Positions 34,478 through 43,080 of a stretch of 64,000 bases of DNA are shown in pieces; the stretch's first letter is position 1; each line of letters opens with the position of its first letter. Below the pieces are notes generated by a model. It was not told the origin of the DNA. It did no database searches and saw nothing but the letters and a program-made list of their open reading frames with translations. Both the position numbers and the translations under genes were made by a program. Source of the stretch: a bacterium (GTDB lineage: Bacteria > Myxococcota > UBA727 > JAUIJE01); contig JAUIJE010000005.1 in NCBI GenBank assembly GCA_030431455.1, positions 62,001 to 126,000 on the forward strand, written 5' to 3'.

Positions 34478-36684
34478 CAGTGTTTGAGCGCGTAGGCCAC
34501 CGCCACCCGCGCGGACTGCGCGTTGTAGCCGAGGGCGAACAGGTTGGTCTGGAGCCGCTCGGCCTGTTCGATCTCCTTTTTGTCCATGCCTTTGCTCTCG
34601 TCGTCGAGGATCCGCAAAAACGACTGCGCGATCTTCTCCACCTCGCGCTTGTGTTTTTGGTAGTAGTCCTCCTCGAGCCGCACCATGTACGGGCCGAACA
34701 ACAGCTCGTAGTCGACCTCATCGTCAGGCCGCTCGAGCTTGGCCGCGCCGATCTGGGAGATCAAAGCCCGCCGGAACTCGTCCGCCTCCTCGTCGTCGGC
34801 GAGCAGCACGTCCTCGACGTCTTTCATCATGTCCGCGTCCGGGGGCACCAGCTTGCCGGTGACCGGATCGGGGAGTTTTTCTTTTTTGGTCCACGCCGAC
34901 ACGTGCTTGAGGTAGCGCGAGAACAGGTCCCGGTGGGACCCCGGCTCCACCAGCCCCATCGCGGTCCGCACCTCGACGGTGAGCACCCGCCGGTAGTAGG
35001 CCTCGACCGCATCCACGAACGCGGCCGCGTCGTTGTAGCCACGCACCGCCTCCCGGCGCAAAAATGGATAGCTGGACTTCTCCCGCACCAGCTGGCGGAG
35101 CTCTTCCAGCACCGCCTGGGGGTCAAGATGCTCAAACCGCGGGTGCTGGGACGCGTTGAACAGCGCCATGCGCACCTCACGCACGCTGGCCCCGAAGCGC
35201 CCCTCGTAGACCACGTCGTCGGAGTACTCCTCGTACAGGTCCTGAATCAGCGTGCGCAGCTCGCGGCGCTGCTTTTGGGGCAAGCGCTCGGGGACCTTCC
35301 CGGTGTTGTACAGCTCGAGCTTCTCCTCGGGGGTGATCGACGCAATGAGACTGCGGTGGGCGCTGGGGTAGTTCTCGGGGTCGGGGGCCTCGAGCCGGGT
35401 GAGCACCGCCCAGCGCGCGGCCATCTCCAAAGCGTGGGGGGCGATGTGCCGGCCGGTGAGCGAGCGCGGAATCTGGTCCTCGTAGATCGCGATTTCGTCG
35501 TCGACGCGCAGCAGGTACGGCACGGTCACGAGCTCGAAGCGGCCTTTGAAGCTCGGCCAGTCGGGGTGCTCTTTGAACGCGTCGAGGTGCACGTCGTTGG
35601 ACGAGGCGAGCAGCATCACGTCGAGGAACAGCGCGACGTTGTCGAGGCTGGCCTCGGCCTGTTCGGTGGCCACGAGCAGGTACTTCCAGGTCTCGAGGGG
35701 GCGCTTGAGCAGGTCGTTGTACTCGAGCACCCCGCGGTTGGCGTCGGACAACGGCCCGCCGGTCTCGAACAAACTCAGGTGCTGCAGCGCCGGGGGGAGC
35801 GAGGCCAACGAGCGGTCGGCGGTGACTTGCCGGGCGTAGGCGTCGACGGACATCTGGGGTTCGACCGCGACCACCCCGCGCCGGTAACGACGGGACAGGT
35901 AAAAACGCTCGACCTGGATGTGCCGCAGCACCTCGCGCACGTCGCCGTGGTAGCTGGTGAGCAGGGCGTCAAAGATCGAGCGGTTCTTGTTGGACAGGTC
36001 CCCGGTGCGCAACACCTCGGCCAGCGAGCGGCCGGGGTCGAGCTTGCCCTTGACCTCCTCGAGCAGCGCGTCGCGCTGGGCCCGGGTGAGCAAAAACAGC
36101 GGATGGTCTTTGAGTTCGCAGGGGATGCGGGTCTCGATGTCGGCGCTGTCGGTGTAGGCGTACGAGGTCTTTTTCTCGTCGGGGCGGTGGCCAAAGCCCA
36201 GGCCCCCCCGGCGCGCGCCTTGGGTGGGGAACACCCAGTTGAAGCGGTACATCGCCCCCTCCAGGCATTCGCTGTAGCGCTCGGCGGCGGCGGACAGGGC
36301 CTGGATGATGCTGGTCTTGGCCGACCCGTTGGGCCCGTGCAGGAGAATGAGGCGGTCGGTGCGGCCGGCGCGCACGAAGTTCATCAGTTGGCGGATGATG
36401 TTCTCTTGGACCCGCTCTTGGCCCACCACCCGGCCCCGGGGCGCGATGTCCTCGTCGAACAGGCGGTACCGCTTGAACTCCCCGGTGGGCAGCTTGACCT
36501 TCTCGACCCCGAAGTGGTCGACCGCGTCGGCCAGGTACTGGGCCGCGTTGCGCAAGTGCACGCGCGGGCGGTTCATCACGTCGGCCAGGTACTCGCCGTA
36601 GCTCATCACCGTGCGCCGCTCGTCGAACGCCCGCTGGGTGCTGTCGTGGACCGCCTCGAGGATTTTCTCTGCTGTTTCTGCCAC
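34474..36684 (-). CDS. prkA: PrkA-family serine protein kinase (AAA-type)
   Basis: 736 residues, slightly longer than E. coli YeaG. GTG 36684 is chosen because the family begins near here (AETAEKILEAVHDSTQRAF). The PrkA AAA domain (about 75-450) has Walker A GPNGSAKTS (about 117-125) and RVVGQERVQENIIRQLMNFVRAG before it. The kinase-like C-terminal domain (about 480-736) ends ALKHW. In E. coli YeaG acts with YeaH in stress and nitrogen starvation; in Bacillus PrkA affects sporulation. YeaH and SpoVR/YcgB are not in the window. A coupled lipoprotein gene follows instead. Confidence 0.9.
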   Translation of the reverse strand: MAETAEKILEAVHDSTQRAFDERRTVMSYGEYLADVMNRPRVHLRNAAQYLADAVDHFGVEKVKLPTGEFKRYRLFDEDIAPRGRVVGQERVQENIIRQLMNFVRAGRTDRLILLHGPNGSAKTSIIQALSAAAERYSECLEGAMYRFNWVFPTQGARRGGLGFGHRPDEKKTSYAYTDSADIETRIPCELKDHPLFLLTRAQRDALLEEVKGKLDPGRSLAEVLRTGDLSNKNRSIFDALLTSYHGDVREVLRHIQVERFYLSRRYRRGVVAVEPQMSVDAYARQVTADRSLASLPPALQHLSLFETGGPLSDANRGVLEYNDLLKRPLETWKYLLVATEQAEASLDNVALFLDVMLLASSNDVHLDAFKEHPDWPSFKGRFELVTVPYLLRVDDEIAIYEDQIPRSLTGRHIAPHALEMAARWAVLTRLEAPDPENYPSAHRSLIASITPEEKLELYNTGKVPERLPQKQRRELRTLIQDLYEEYSDDVVYEGRFGASVREVRMALFNASQHPRFEHLDPQAVLEELRQLVREKSSYPFLRREAVRGYNDAAAFVDAVEAYYRRVLTVEVRTAMGLVEPGSHRDLFSRYLKHVSAWTKKEKLPDPVTGKLVPPDADMMKDVEDVLLADDEEADEFRRALISQIGAAKLERPDDEVDYELLFGPYMVRLEEDYYQKHKREVEKIAQSFLRILDDESKGMDKKEIEQAERLQTNLFALGYNAQSARVAVAYALKHW

Positions 36685-36772
36685 CCGAAGACCCCCTGCC
36701 GGTGCGGGACCCGGCCCCCGCGTGGCGTGGAGCCTTACGCATCCGGGCACATCCGGGCAAGGCCAGCGGGGC

Positions 36773-36800
36773 TTGCGCGGAATCCGGGTTCTGCTACGCA
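36773..36800 (+). promoter_or_regulatory. promoter of the tRNA-Leu gene
   Basis: TTGCGC (36773-36778), 16-nt spacer, TACGCA (36795-36800). Transcription would start about 8-10 nt before the mature 5' end at 36815. Confidence 0.5.
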
Positions 36801-36814
36801 GAGGGCGTCGCCGC

Positions 36815-36896
36815 GCGAGCGTGGCGGAACTGGTAGACGCACTGGATTTAGGTTCCAGCGGGGCAACCCGTGGGGGTTCGAGTCCCCCCGCTCGCA
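36815..36896 (+). tRNA. tRNA-Leu (anticodon UAG)
   Basis: An 82-nt class II tRNA. Acceptor arms GCGAGCG (36815-36821) and CGCTCGC (36889-36895) pair fully, with discriminator A at 36896. The D-arm contains GGTAGAC. The anticodon arm is CTGGA-TTTAGGT-TCCAG with anticodon TAG. A long variable arm (CGGGGCAACCCG) and a T-arm GGGGG-TTCGAGT-CCCCC follow. CCA is not encoded. It reads CUN leucine codons. It lies 36 nt before tig. Confidence 0.97.
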
Positions 36897-36932
36897 CGAA
36901 CCGTATTGGCAATGCACCCCTGAGGAATACCC

Positions 36933-38315
36933 ATGGGCAAGAAGCTCAAAGCCCCGAAGAACAGCAAAAAGAAGACCGGACCCAAGGGGCTCGACGTCAA
37001 GGCCGCGGTCAACGAGACCAGCTCGGTGGAGCGCGAGGTCACCATCACCATCGCGGGCGATTCGGTGGCCAAGGAGCTCGACAAGGCGTACCGCAAGCTC
37101 GGCGGCGAAGTGCGCCTCAAGGGCTACCGCCAGGGCAAGGTGCCCCGCTACGTCCTCGAGCAGTACTACAAAGAGGACACCGAGCGGAGGGTGCTGGAGC
37201 TGCTGCTGCGCGACAGTTTCCAAAAGGCGATCACCGACCAAGAGCTCAAGGTCGTGGCCGACCCGCAGATCGACCGGGTGCCGGAAATCATCCCCGGCAT
37301 CGACTTCACCTACGTGGCCAAAGTCGAGGTCAAGCCCGAGTTTCACCTCGAGAAGGTCGAAGGGCTGCCGGTGAAAAAGACGGTGTTCGGGGTCAGCGAT
37401 GAAGACGTCGACAAGCATGTCGAGATGCTGCGCGACCGCCAGGTCAAGGTCATCCCCGTCGAGGACCGCGACACCATCCAGCAGGGCGACCTTGTGGAGT
37501 GCAACTTCTCGGGGGCCATCGACGGTGAGACCGTGCGCGGGCTCGGGGGCGTGTCCTACGTCGTGGAAGTCGGCGCGGGGCGGTTCTACGCCGAGGCCGA
37601 GCAAGCGATGGTGGGCAAGAAGGTCGACGAGCCCTTCGAGATCGAGGTCACGATCCCCGACGACCACCGGGTCGCCGCGGCCCGGGGCAAGCAAGCGCTG
37701 CTCAAGATCCGGCCGATGGAGATCAAGCAGAAGATCCGCCCCGAGGTGAACGACGAGTTCGTGCAGGACATCTTCGAGGACCTCGAGACCGTCCAAGAGA
37801 TGCGCGACACCATCCGGGAGCAGCTCGAGGCGTCGGCCAAGGCCCGCACCGATGCCCAGCTGAAAGAAGCGGTGCTCGACGCCCTCATCGAGAACAACCC
37901 GTTCGACGTGCCCCCCGCCCTGGTCAAAGCCCAGGCCCAGCGGTTCGCGATGGAGACCCTGCAGCGCATGCCCCGGCAACACGCCGAGCGCCTGTGGAAC
38001 ACCCAGCACGAACGGCTCACCGAGGAGGCCCGGCCCAAAGCGCTCAAATCGGTGCGCACCGCGCTCATCCTCGAGAAGCTTGTCGACACCACCGAGCTCA
38101 CCGTCAGCGACGAGGAGATCGAGGAGAAAGTGCAACAGATCGCGGCCGAGGTCGGGCAGACTCCGAAGACCATCCGCAGCTTCTACGCCCGCCAGGGTGA
38201 CGAGGAGCTCAAGCGCCAGACCCTCTCGGACAAGGTGTTGCTCGACATCGCGGAGAAGGCGGAGCTCGAGCAAGTGGACGAGTCGCTCCCGCTGGTGGCG
38301 GAGATCGGTCTGTAA
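36933..38315 (+). CDS. tig: trigger factor (ribosome-associated chaperone and PPIase)
   Basis: 460 residues. ATG 36933 has GAGG at 7 nt. After a basic extension (MGKKLKAPKNSKKKTGPKG) that is unusual for the family, the ribosome-binding domain shows the signature GYRQGKVPRYVLEQYY (about 65-80, equivalent to GFRxGKxP). The FKBP-like PPIase domain lies about 170-260 (GDLVECNFSGAIDGETV), and the helical chaperone C-domain about 265-460. It binds ribosomal L23 and shields nascent chains. The usual clpP-clpX neighbours are absent; miaB follows after 2 nt. Confidence 0.93.
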   Translation: MGKKLKAPKNSKKKTGPKGLDVKAAVNETSSVEREVTITIAGDSVAKELDKAYRKLGGEVRLKGYRQGKVPRYVLEQYYKEDTERRVLELLLRDSFQKAITDQELKVVADPQIDRVPEIIPGIDFTYVAKVEVKPEFHLEKVEGLPVKKTVFGVSDEDVDKHVEMLRDRQVKVIPVEDRDTIQQGDLVECNFSGAIDGETVRGLGGVSYVVEVGAGRFYAEAEQAMVGKKVDEPFEIEVTIPDDHRVAAARGKQALLKIRPMEIKQKIRPEVNDEFVQDIFEDLETVQEMRDTIREQLEASAKARTDAQLKEAVLDALIENNPFDVPPALVKAQAQRFAMETLQRMPRQHAERLWNTQHERLTEEARPKALKSVRTALILEKLVDTTELTVSDEEIEEKVQQIAAEVGQTPKTIRSFYARQGDEELKRQTLSDKVLLDIAEKAELEQVDESLPLVAEIGL

Positions 38316-38317
38316 GC

Positions 38318-39739
38318 ATGGCCACGCAACGGCGGGTGTTCCTCGAGACCTTCGGTTGCCAAATGAACGTGCTCGACAGCGAGCTGGTCAAAGACCAGCT
38401 CCTGGCCGCGGGCTACGATTTTGCCGCGTCCCCCGACGACGCGGACGTGGTCCTGTACAACACCTGCTCGGTCCGCGACCTGTCCGAACAAAAGGTGCTC
38501 TCCCGGCTCGGCCGCCTGCGCCAAAGCAAAGACACCAACCGCGACCTGGTCGTGGGCGTGCTCGGTTGCATGGCCGAGCGCACCGGCCAGGACCTGGTGG
38601 CCAAGTACCCGCACATCGACGTGATGTGCGGCCCGAGCGAGCTCGACCGCATCACCGAGCTCATCGAACAAGCCTCGACCACCCGGGGCCGGGGCATCGC
38701 CCTGAGCGGCCACAACGACCGGCGCCAAAAAGTCCAAGACATGGCCACCGAGCGGCTCGAGGCCCTCGACGCCCTGCGCTTCGCCGACGACGGGGGCAGC
38801 GCAGCCCAGGCGTACGTGCGCATCACCCGCGGGTGCAACAAGTTCTGTTCGTTCTGCGTGGTGCCGTTCACCCGGGGCCCCGAGGTGCACCGGCCCGCGG
38901 ACGCCATCGTCGACGAGGTCAAGCGGCTGGTCGATGGGGGGGCCCGGGAAGTGACCCTCCTCGGCCAGACCATCAACCACTACGCGCACGAGGGCACCAG
39001 CTTTGGGCGCCTGTTGCAGCGGGTGCACGATGAGGTGCCCGACCTGCCCCGGTTGCGGTTTTTGACCAGCTACCCGCGGGACTTCACCGACGAGGCCCTC
39101 GACGTGATGGCCGGCAGCGAACGCATCTGCAAGTGGCTGCACATCCCCGCCCAGCACGGCAACGACCACGTGCTCAAACGCATGAACCGCGGCTACACCC
39201 GCGCCGACTACCTCGGCCTCATCGAGCGGGCCAAGGCCCGCATGCCTGACGTGAGCATTGTGGGGGACATGATCGTGGGCTTCCCCGGCGAGACCGACGC
39301 GGAGTTCGAAGACTCGCTCACCCTGCTCGACGAGGTGCGGTTCAAGGGCCTGTACGTGTTCAAGTACAGCCCCCGGCCGGGCACCGTGGCCGGCAAACGC
39401 GACGTGGACGACGTGCCCCAAAAGGTCAAAAAAGCGCGCAACCACCGCATGCTGGAGCACCAGCAGCGCATCAGCCTCGAGCACCACCAAGCGATGGTGG
39501 GCGAGACCCTCGAGGTCCTCGTCGAGGGCGCGGCCAAGATCGATCCCGCCCAGCAGACCGACGAGACCGGCGCGGTGCTGCACACCCTCAAGCGCAAAGC
39601 CGCCGACATCCGGCTCACCTCGCGCACCCGGGGCGACCACATCGTCGCCTTCGACGGGCCCGCGTCGCTGGTGGGCGAGCTGTGCCGCGTGACTGTGACC
39701 GAGGCCCGCGAGCTGAGCCTGTCCGGGGTCCGGGCCTGA
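38318..39739 (+). CDS. miaB: MiaB-like tRNA methylthiotransferase
   Basis: 473 residues. The N-terminal UPF0004 domain has ETFGCQMNVLDSE and YNTCSVRDLSEQK plus GVLGCMAER, giving the three auxiliary-cluster Cys. The radical-SAM domain has RGCNKFCSFCVVPFTRG (CxxxCxxC, about 172-188) and a late PGETDAEFEDSL block. A C-terminal TRAM domain spans about 395-473. The enzyme methylthiolates i6A37 of tRNAs that read UNN codons. The family motif near the middle is HIPAQHGND rather than the more usual H-P-QSGS. Two nucleotides separate it from tig, so they share a transcript. Confidence 0.9.
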   Translation: MATQRRVFLETFGCQMNVLDSELVKDQLLAAGYDFAASPDDADVVLYNTCSVRDLSEQKVLSRLGRLRQSKDTNRDLVVGVLGCMAERTGQDLVAKYPHIDVMCGPSELDRITELIEQASTTRGRGIALSGHNDRRQKVQDMATERLEALDALRFADDGGSAAQAYVRITRGCNKFCSFCVVPFTRGPEVHRPADAIVDEVKRLVDGGAREVTLLGQTINHYAHEGTSFGRLLQRVHDEVPDLPRLRFLTSYPRDFTDEALDVMAGSERICKWLHIPAQHGNDHVLKRMNRGYTRADYLGLIERAKARMPDVSIVGDMIVGFPGETDAEFEDSLTLLDEVRFKGLYVFKYSPRPGTVAGKRDVDDVPQKVKKARNHRMLEHQQRISLEHHQAMVGETLEVLVEGAAKIDPAQQTDETGAVLHTLKRKAADIRLTSRTRGDHIVAFDGPASLVGELCRVTVTEARELSLSGVRA

Positions 39740-39774
39740 GCCCGGCCCCCGCTGCATCATCCCGAAGCGGCGGC

Positions 39775-39802
39775 TGACCGCCTGCGCCCGCGTGCTAACC
39801 TT
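39775..39802 (+). promoter_or_regulatory. possible promoter of the DUF1592-DUF1552 operon
   Basis: CTGACC (39775-39780), 16-nt spacer, TAACCT (39797-39802), about 38 nt upstream of ATG 39841. Boxes are imperfect. Confidence 0.4.
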
Positions 39803-39840
39803 CACCGGCGCGATCGGTCCACGTGGGGTACGGTCACCGC

Positions 39841-41538
39841 ATGCGGGGAATGATGGGGAGCCGACCACAACCGAAGACACGCGCGGGGCGCGCCCTCGTC
39901 ATCGGTCTGTGCGCCACCGCGGTCTGCGCCTTCACCTGCCAGCCCCCCCCCGACGAGGGCGCGGTCGAGGGGCCCGGTCCCGCCGGGCCGGTCGCCTCCA
40001 GCGACGACGCGCCCCGGTCCCGCTTCCCCCGGCTGTCGCACGTGCAGTTCGACAACGCGGTGCGCGACCTGTTCGCCCTCCCCGGTGACGTGGACGTGCC
40101 CCGCACCCTGCGCCCCGACCCCGCGTCCGGGGGCACGCTGTTCGTCGACTACGGCCGGCTCCGGGTCGACACCAACCTGATGAGCGATTACCGCCACGCG
40201 GCCGAGGACGTGGCCGCGACCCTCACCGGGGACGAGACCCTCCTGACCACCCTCGCGCCCGGCGGCCGCCCCGAGGCCGAGCGGCTTGACACCTTTTTGG
40301 CCGTCTACGCCAAACGCGCCCACCGCCGCCCGGTGGCGGAGGAGGACCTCGACGCCTACCGGGGGCTGTTTGCCGAGGGGGCCGCGCTCGCCCCCGACGA
40401 CAACGCGCGGTTCGCCCACGGGTTGCGCCCGGTGATCGAGGCGCTGTTGCTCTCGCCCTACTTCATCTACCGGCCGGAGCTGAGCGAGGGGGGCAGCCTC
40501 GAAGCCCCCGCCCCGCTCGACGACCACGAGGTCGCGGCCCGGCTCTCGTTCGCCCTGTGGGACAGCATCCCCGACGACGAGTTGCTCGCGGCCGCCGACG
40601 AAGGCCAGCTCAGCACCGCCGACGAGGTCGAGGCCCAAGCCGCGCGCCTGCTCGACGACCCGCGGGCGGTGCGGGTGGCCCAGCGGTTCTTCGGCCGGCT
40701 GTTCGACGTCGAGCGGTACCGCAGCGTGCAGCCGCCGGAAGAGTTCGGTCGCTCGGCGAGTTTTGGCGCGGACCTGGTGCGCGAACACGAGCTGATCGTG
40801 GAGAGCCTGTTCACCACCGACCGGGGGCTGCGCGACCTGCTCACCACCACCGAGACCTTCGTCAACCAAGAGCTCGCCGACGTATACGGCCTCGGCGACG
40901 ACTTCGGCCGCAACTTCCGCCTCGCCACGCTCGAGCCCGCCCAGCGCCGCGGCATCCTCACCACCCTCGGGTTCTTGGCCAAAAACAGCGCCGGCTTCGC
41001 CCCCGACCCCATCCACCGCGGGGTGTTCGTGGCCACCCGCCTCGTGTGCCTGACCGTGCCCGCGCCCCCCGACAACATCCCGCCCCTCCCCGCCCCCGAC
41101 GGCGAGACCAACCGCGAACTCGTCGAGCAGGCCACCCAACAAGAAGGCAGCTCGTGCGCGGGCTGTCACGCCAGCCTGATCAACCCCTTCGGGTTCCCGT
41201 TCGAGCAGTACGACGCGGTGGGCCGCTACCGCGTCGACGACAACGGCCAGGCCATCGACCCCTCATCGCTGGTCCTGCTCGGCAGCGACGGCACCGCGGT
41301 CGACGACGCGCTCGAGCTCGCCGACGCCTTGGCCGAGGCCCCCGAGGTGCACCGCTGCCACACGTCGTGGTGGCTGTCGCACCTGTTCGGCCGGGCGGTG
41401 GCCCGCACCGACGACCGCGACCTCCTGGACGCGGTCGCCGCCCAGAGCCTCGACGACGACGCGAGCTTCCGCTCCTTGATCGTCGCGCTGGTGCGCAGCG
41501 ACGCGTTCCGCTCTCGCCCCCCCGAGGTGCGCCCATGA
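39841..41538 (+). CDS. DUF1587/1595/1592/1588/1585 heme-c lipoprotein (Planctomycete/Myxococcota type)
   Basis: 565 residues from ATG 39841, with a lipobox-like VCAFTC. The order of blocks is that of the family: RLSHVQFDNAVRDLF (DUF1587), KRAHRRPVAEEDLDAY (DUF1595), LLLSPYFIYRPEL...EVAARLSFALWDSIPDDELL...RFFGRLFDV (DUF1592), QRRGILTTLGFLAKNS...HRGVFVATRLVC...CAGCHASLINPFGFPFEQYDAVG (DUF1588, with heme-binding CxxCH) and a C-terminal DUF1585. It is probably an exported mono-heme cytochrome-like protein. Its stop overlaps the DUF1552 gene (ATGA), the usual partner. Confidence 0.88.
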   Translation: MRGMMGSRPQPKTRAGRALVIGLCATAVCAFTCQPPPDEGAVEGPGPAGPVASSDDAPRSRFPRLSHVQFDNAVRDLFALPGDVDVPRTLRPDPASGGTLFVDYGRLRVDTNLMSDYRHAAEDVAATLTGDETLLTTLAPGGRPEAERLDTFLAVYAKRAHRRPVAEEDLDAYRGLFAEGAALAPDDNARFAHGLRPVIEALLLSPYFIYRPELSEGGSLEAPAPLDDHEVAARLSFALWDSIPDDELLAAADEGQLSTADEVEAQAARLLDDPRAVRVAQRFFGRLFDVERYRSVQPPEEFGRSASFGADLVREHELIVESLFTTDRGLRDLLTTTETFVNQELADVYGLGDDFGRNFRLATLEPAQRRGILTTLGFLAKNSAGFAPDPIHRGVFVATRLVCLTVPAPPDNIPPLPAPDGETNRELVEQATQQEGSSCAGCHASLINPFGFPFEQYDAVGRYRVDDNGQAIDPSSLVLLGSDGTAVDDALELADALAEAPEVHRCHTSWWLSHLFGRAVARTDDRDLLDAVAAQSLDDDASFRSLIVALVRSDAFRSRPPEVRP

Positions 41539-43001
41539 CCCTCAACCGCCGTCTGTTTTTGCGCGGCCTGGGCGTGACCCTGGGGTTGCCGGTGCTCGAG
41601 AGCCTGGGCGCCACCGGGTGTAAACCACCGCCGCGGGCCCCGGGCGATGCAGGATCATTTGCGATCTTTTTCCGCCAACCGAGCGGGGTCGCGTCGCTGC
41701 AACACAACGAGGAGCTCGGCAACGAACCCGAGCGGTTCTGGCCTCGACAGCACGGCCGGCTCACCCCCGAGTCCGTGGCCGGCCGGGCCCTCGAGGAACT
41801 CACCGCCCACCTCGAGCGGCTCTTGGTCGTGGGCAACGTCAACCACGCGAAGTTTGACTACGGCGACGGGCACGCCAACGGCGCGCTGCAAGCCCTGACC
41901 TCGCAAGGCCCGATGCCGGGCACGGCCATGCCCTTCGTCGAGCCCAACGGGCCCTCCCTCGACATGTACCTCGCCCACGCCTTGACCGGCGGGGCCCAAG
42001 ACTCGCTCTACCTCCACGCGGGGGCGATCACCGGCTACCTCGGGGGGGCGTGCATCAGCCACCGGGCCGCGGGCGTGCGCCACGCGGCCGAGCGCGACCC
42101 GTTCCAGGCGTTCACCGCGGTGATGGGCAACGCGGCCCAGGCCAAGGCCGACGCCGACGACCGGGCCGCCCTGCGCAAGAGCGTCAACGACGTGGTGCGC
42201 GACCAGATGGGGCGCCTGATGGCCCACCCGCGGCTGAGCGTGGCCGACCGGTCCCGCCTGCAGGATCATTTCGACGCCATCCGCGACACCGAGCGCAAGG
42301 TCACGTGTTTTCGCGACGCCGAACAAGCCGCGCGCATGGAGGCGGCCCCCTCCTACGTCGACGGGCTGAGCGGTGACACCCTGATCCAAACCGTCAAGCT
42401 GCACCTCGAGGTCGCGGTCTTGGCGGTGGCGTGCGGACACAGCCGCACGGTGGCGATTCAGGTGGGCGACGGCAACGGCGGCGACCTGCGCTTCACCGAC
42501 CCGCGCAACGGGCAACTGATGGAGAACGTGCACTTCGTGTCCCACCGGCGCCACTCCCACGACCCCGGCAACGGGGCGATCATCAGCGACGCCGACGTGA
42601 AGCATCACGAGATCGATCGCCAGTTCGCGCGCATGTTCAAGCACCTCGTGGACGGTCTCGCCGCCCACGAGCTCCCCGACGGCCGCCCGCTGCTCGACGT
42701 GGGCGTGGCCTGTTGGCTCAACGACAACTCCAACGGCCGGCGTCACTGCTCGTACGACGCGCCCTGGATCATCGCCGGGAGCGGCAACGGCTTTTTGAAA
42801 CAGGGCCAGTTCGTCGACGCGCGGAGCCGCCCCCCGGGCGATTTTCAGTGTGAACGAGAGGACTCCGCGCCCAAGACCATCCGCCGCCTGCACAATACCA
42901 TTGCCGCGGCGGTGGGCGTGCGGGGCCCGGACGGCGAAGCCATCGACGACTTCGGCAGCCCCGATCTCAAGGGGGGCTTTTTGACCCGCCTGATCGCTTA
43001 G
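41535..43001 (+). CDS. DUF1552 protein exported by the Tat pathway
   Basis: 488 residues. The ATG at 41535 overlaps the previous stop and yields a Tat signal, RRLFLRGLGVTLGLPVLESLG, with an early Cys after it (TGCKPPP), so it may also be lipidated. The body matches DUF1552, related to the sulfatase-like DUF1501 fold: AIFFRQPSGV, LVVGNVNHA, and FVSHRRHSHD and WIIAGSGNGFLKQGQ near the C-terminus. DUF1552 proteins are almost always encoded next to DUF1592 proteins in Myxococcota and Planctomycetes. The biochemical role is unknown. tatBC lie 1.3 kb away. Confidence 0.87.
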   Translation: MTLNRRLFLRGLGVTLGLPVLESLGATGCKPPPRAPGDAGSFAIFFRQPSGVASLQHNEELGNEPERFWPRQHGRLTPESVAGRALEELTAHLERLLVVGNVNHAKFDYGDGHANGALQALTSQGPMPGTAMPFVEPNGPSLDMYLAHALTGGAQDSLYLHAGAITGYLGGACISHRAAGVRHAAERDPFQAFTAVMGNAAQAKADADDRAALRKSVNDVVRDQMGRLMAHPRLSVADRSRLQDHFDAIRDTERKVTCFRDAEQAARMEAAPSYVDGLSGDTLIQTVKLHLEVAVLAVACGHSRTVAIQVGDGNGGDLRFTDPRNGQLMENVHFVSHRRHSHDPGNGAIISDADVKHHEIDRQFARMFKHLVDGLAAHELPDGRPLLDVGVACWLNDNSNGRRHCSYDAPWIIAGSGNGFLKQGQFVDARSRPPGDFQCEREDSAPKTIRRLHNTIAAAVGVRGPDGEAIDDFGSPDLKGGFLTRLIA

Positions 43002-43035
43002 AGCGCATCTCAAAATCGAAGATGCAGGGCGCTCG
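42999..43035. repeat. 37-nt stop-codon hairpin repeat, copy B
   Basis: Begins with the DUF1552 stop codon TAG (42999-43001). Arms GAGCGC (43001-43006) and GCGCTC (43029-43034). Same length and layout as the copy at 27718-27754. Its right arm GGCGCTCG can alternatively pair with CGAGCGCC at 43048-43055. Confidence 0.6.
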
Positions 43036-43051
43036 CCAGGGCCACAACGAG

Positions 43052-43065
43052 CGCCCGATCGGGCG
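43052..43065. terminator. palindrome between convergent genes
   Basis: CGCCCGATCGGGCG is a perfect 14-bp palindrome, flanked by GAG and CTC that extend the pairing with one mismatch. It lies between the DUF1552 stop and the stop of the convergent MYXO-CTERM gene at 43081. It may contribute to bidirectional 3'-end formation together with the hairpin repeat. Confidence 0.4.
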
Positions 43066-43080
43066 TCTCGTCGGTGGACA

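Noticed and set aside
36815-36896. Integration (att) site at tRNA-Leu
   Set aside because: No integrase gene and no second copy of the tRNA 3' end is visible in the window.
36684-36912. N-terminal extension of prkA reading through the tRNA (RAGGLEPPRVAPLEPKSSAS)
   Set aside because: This is the well-known artefact of translating a tRNA-Leu gene in antisense; the true start is the GTG at 36684.
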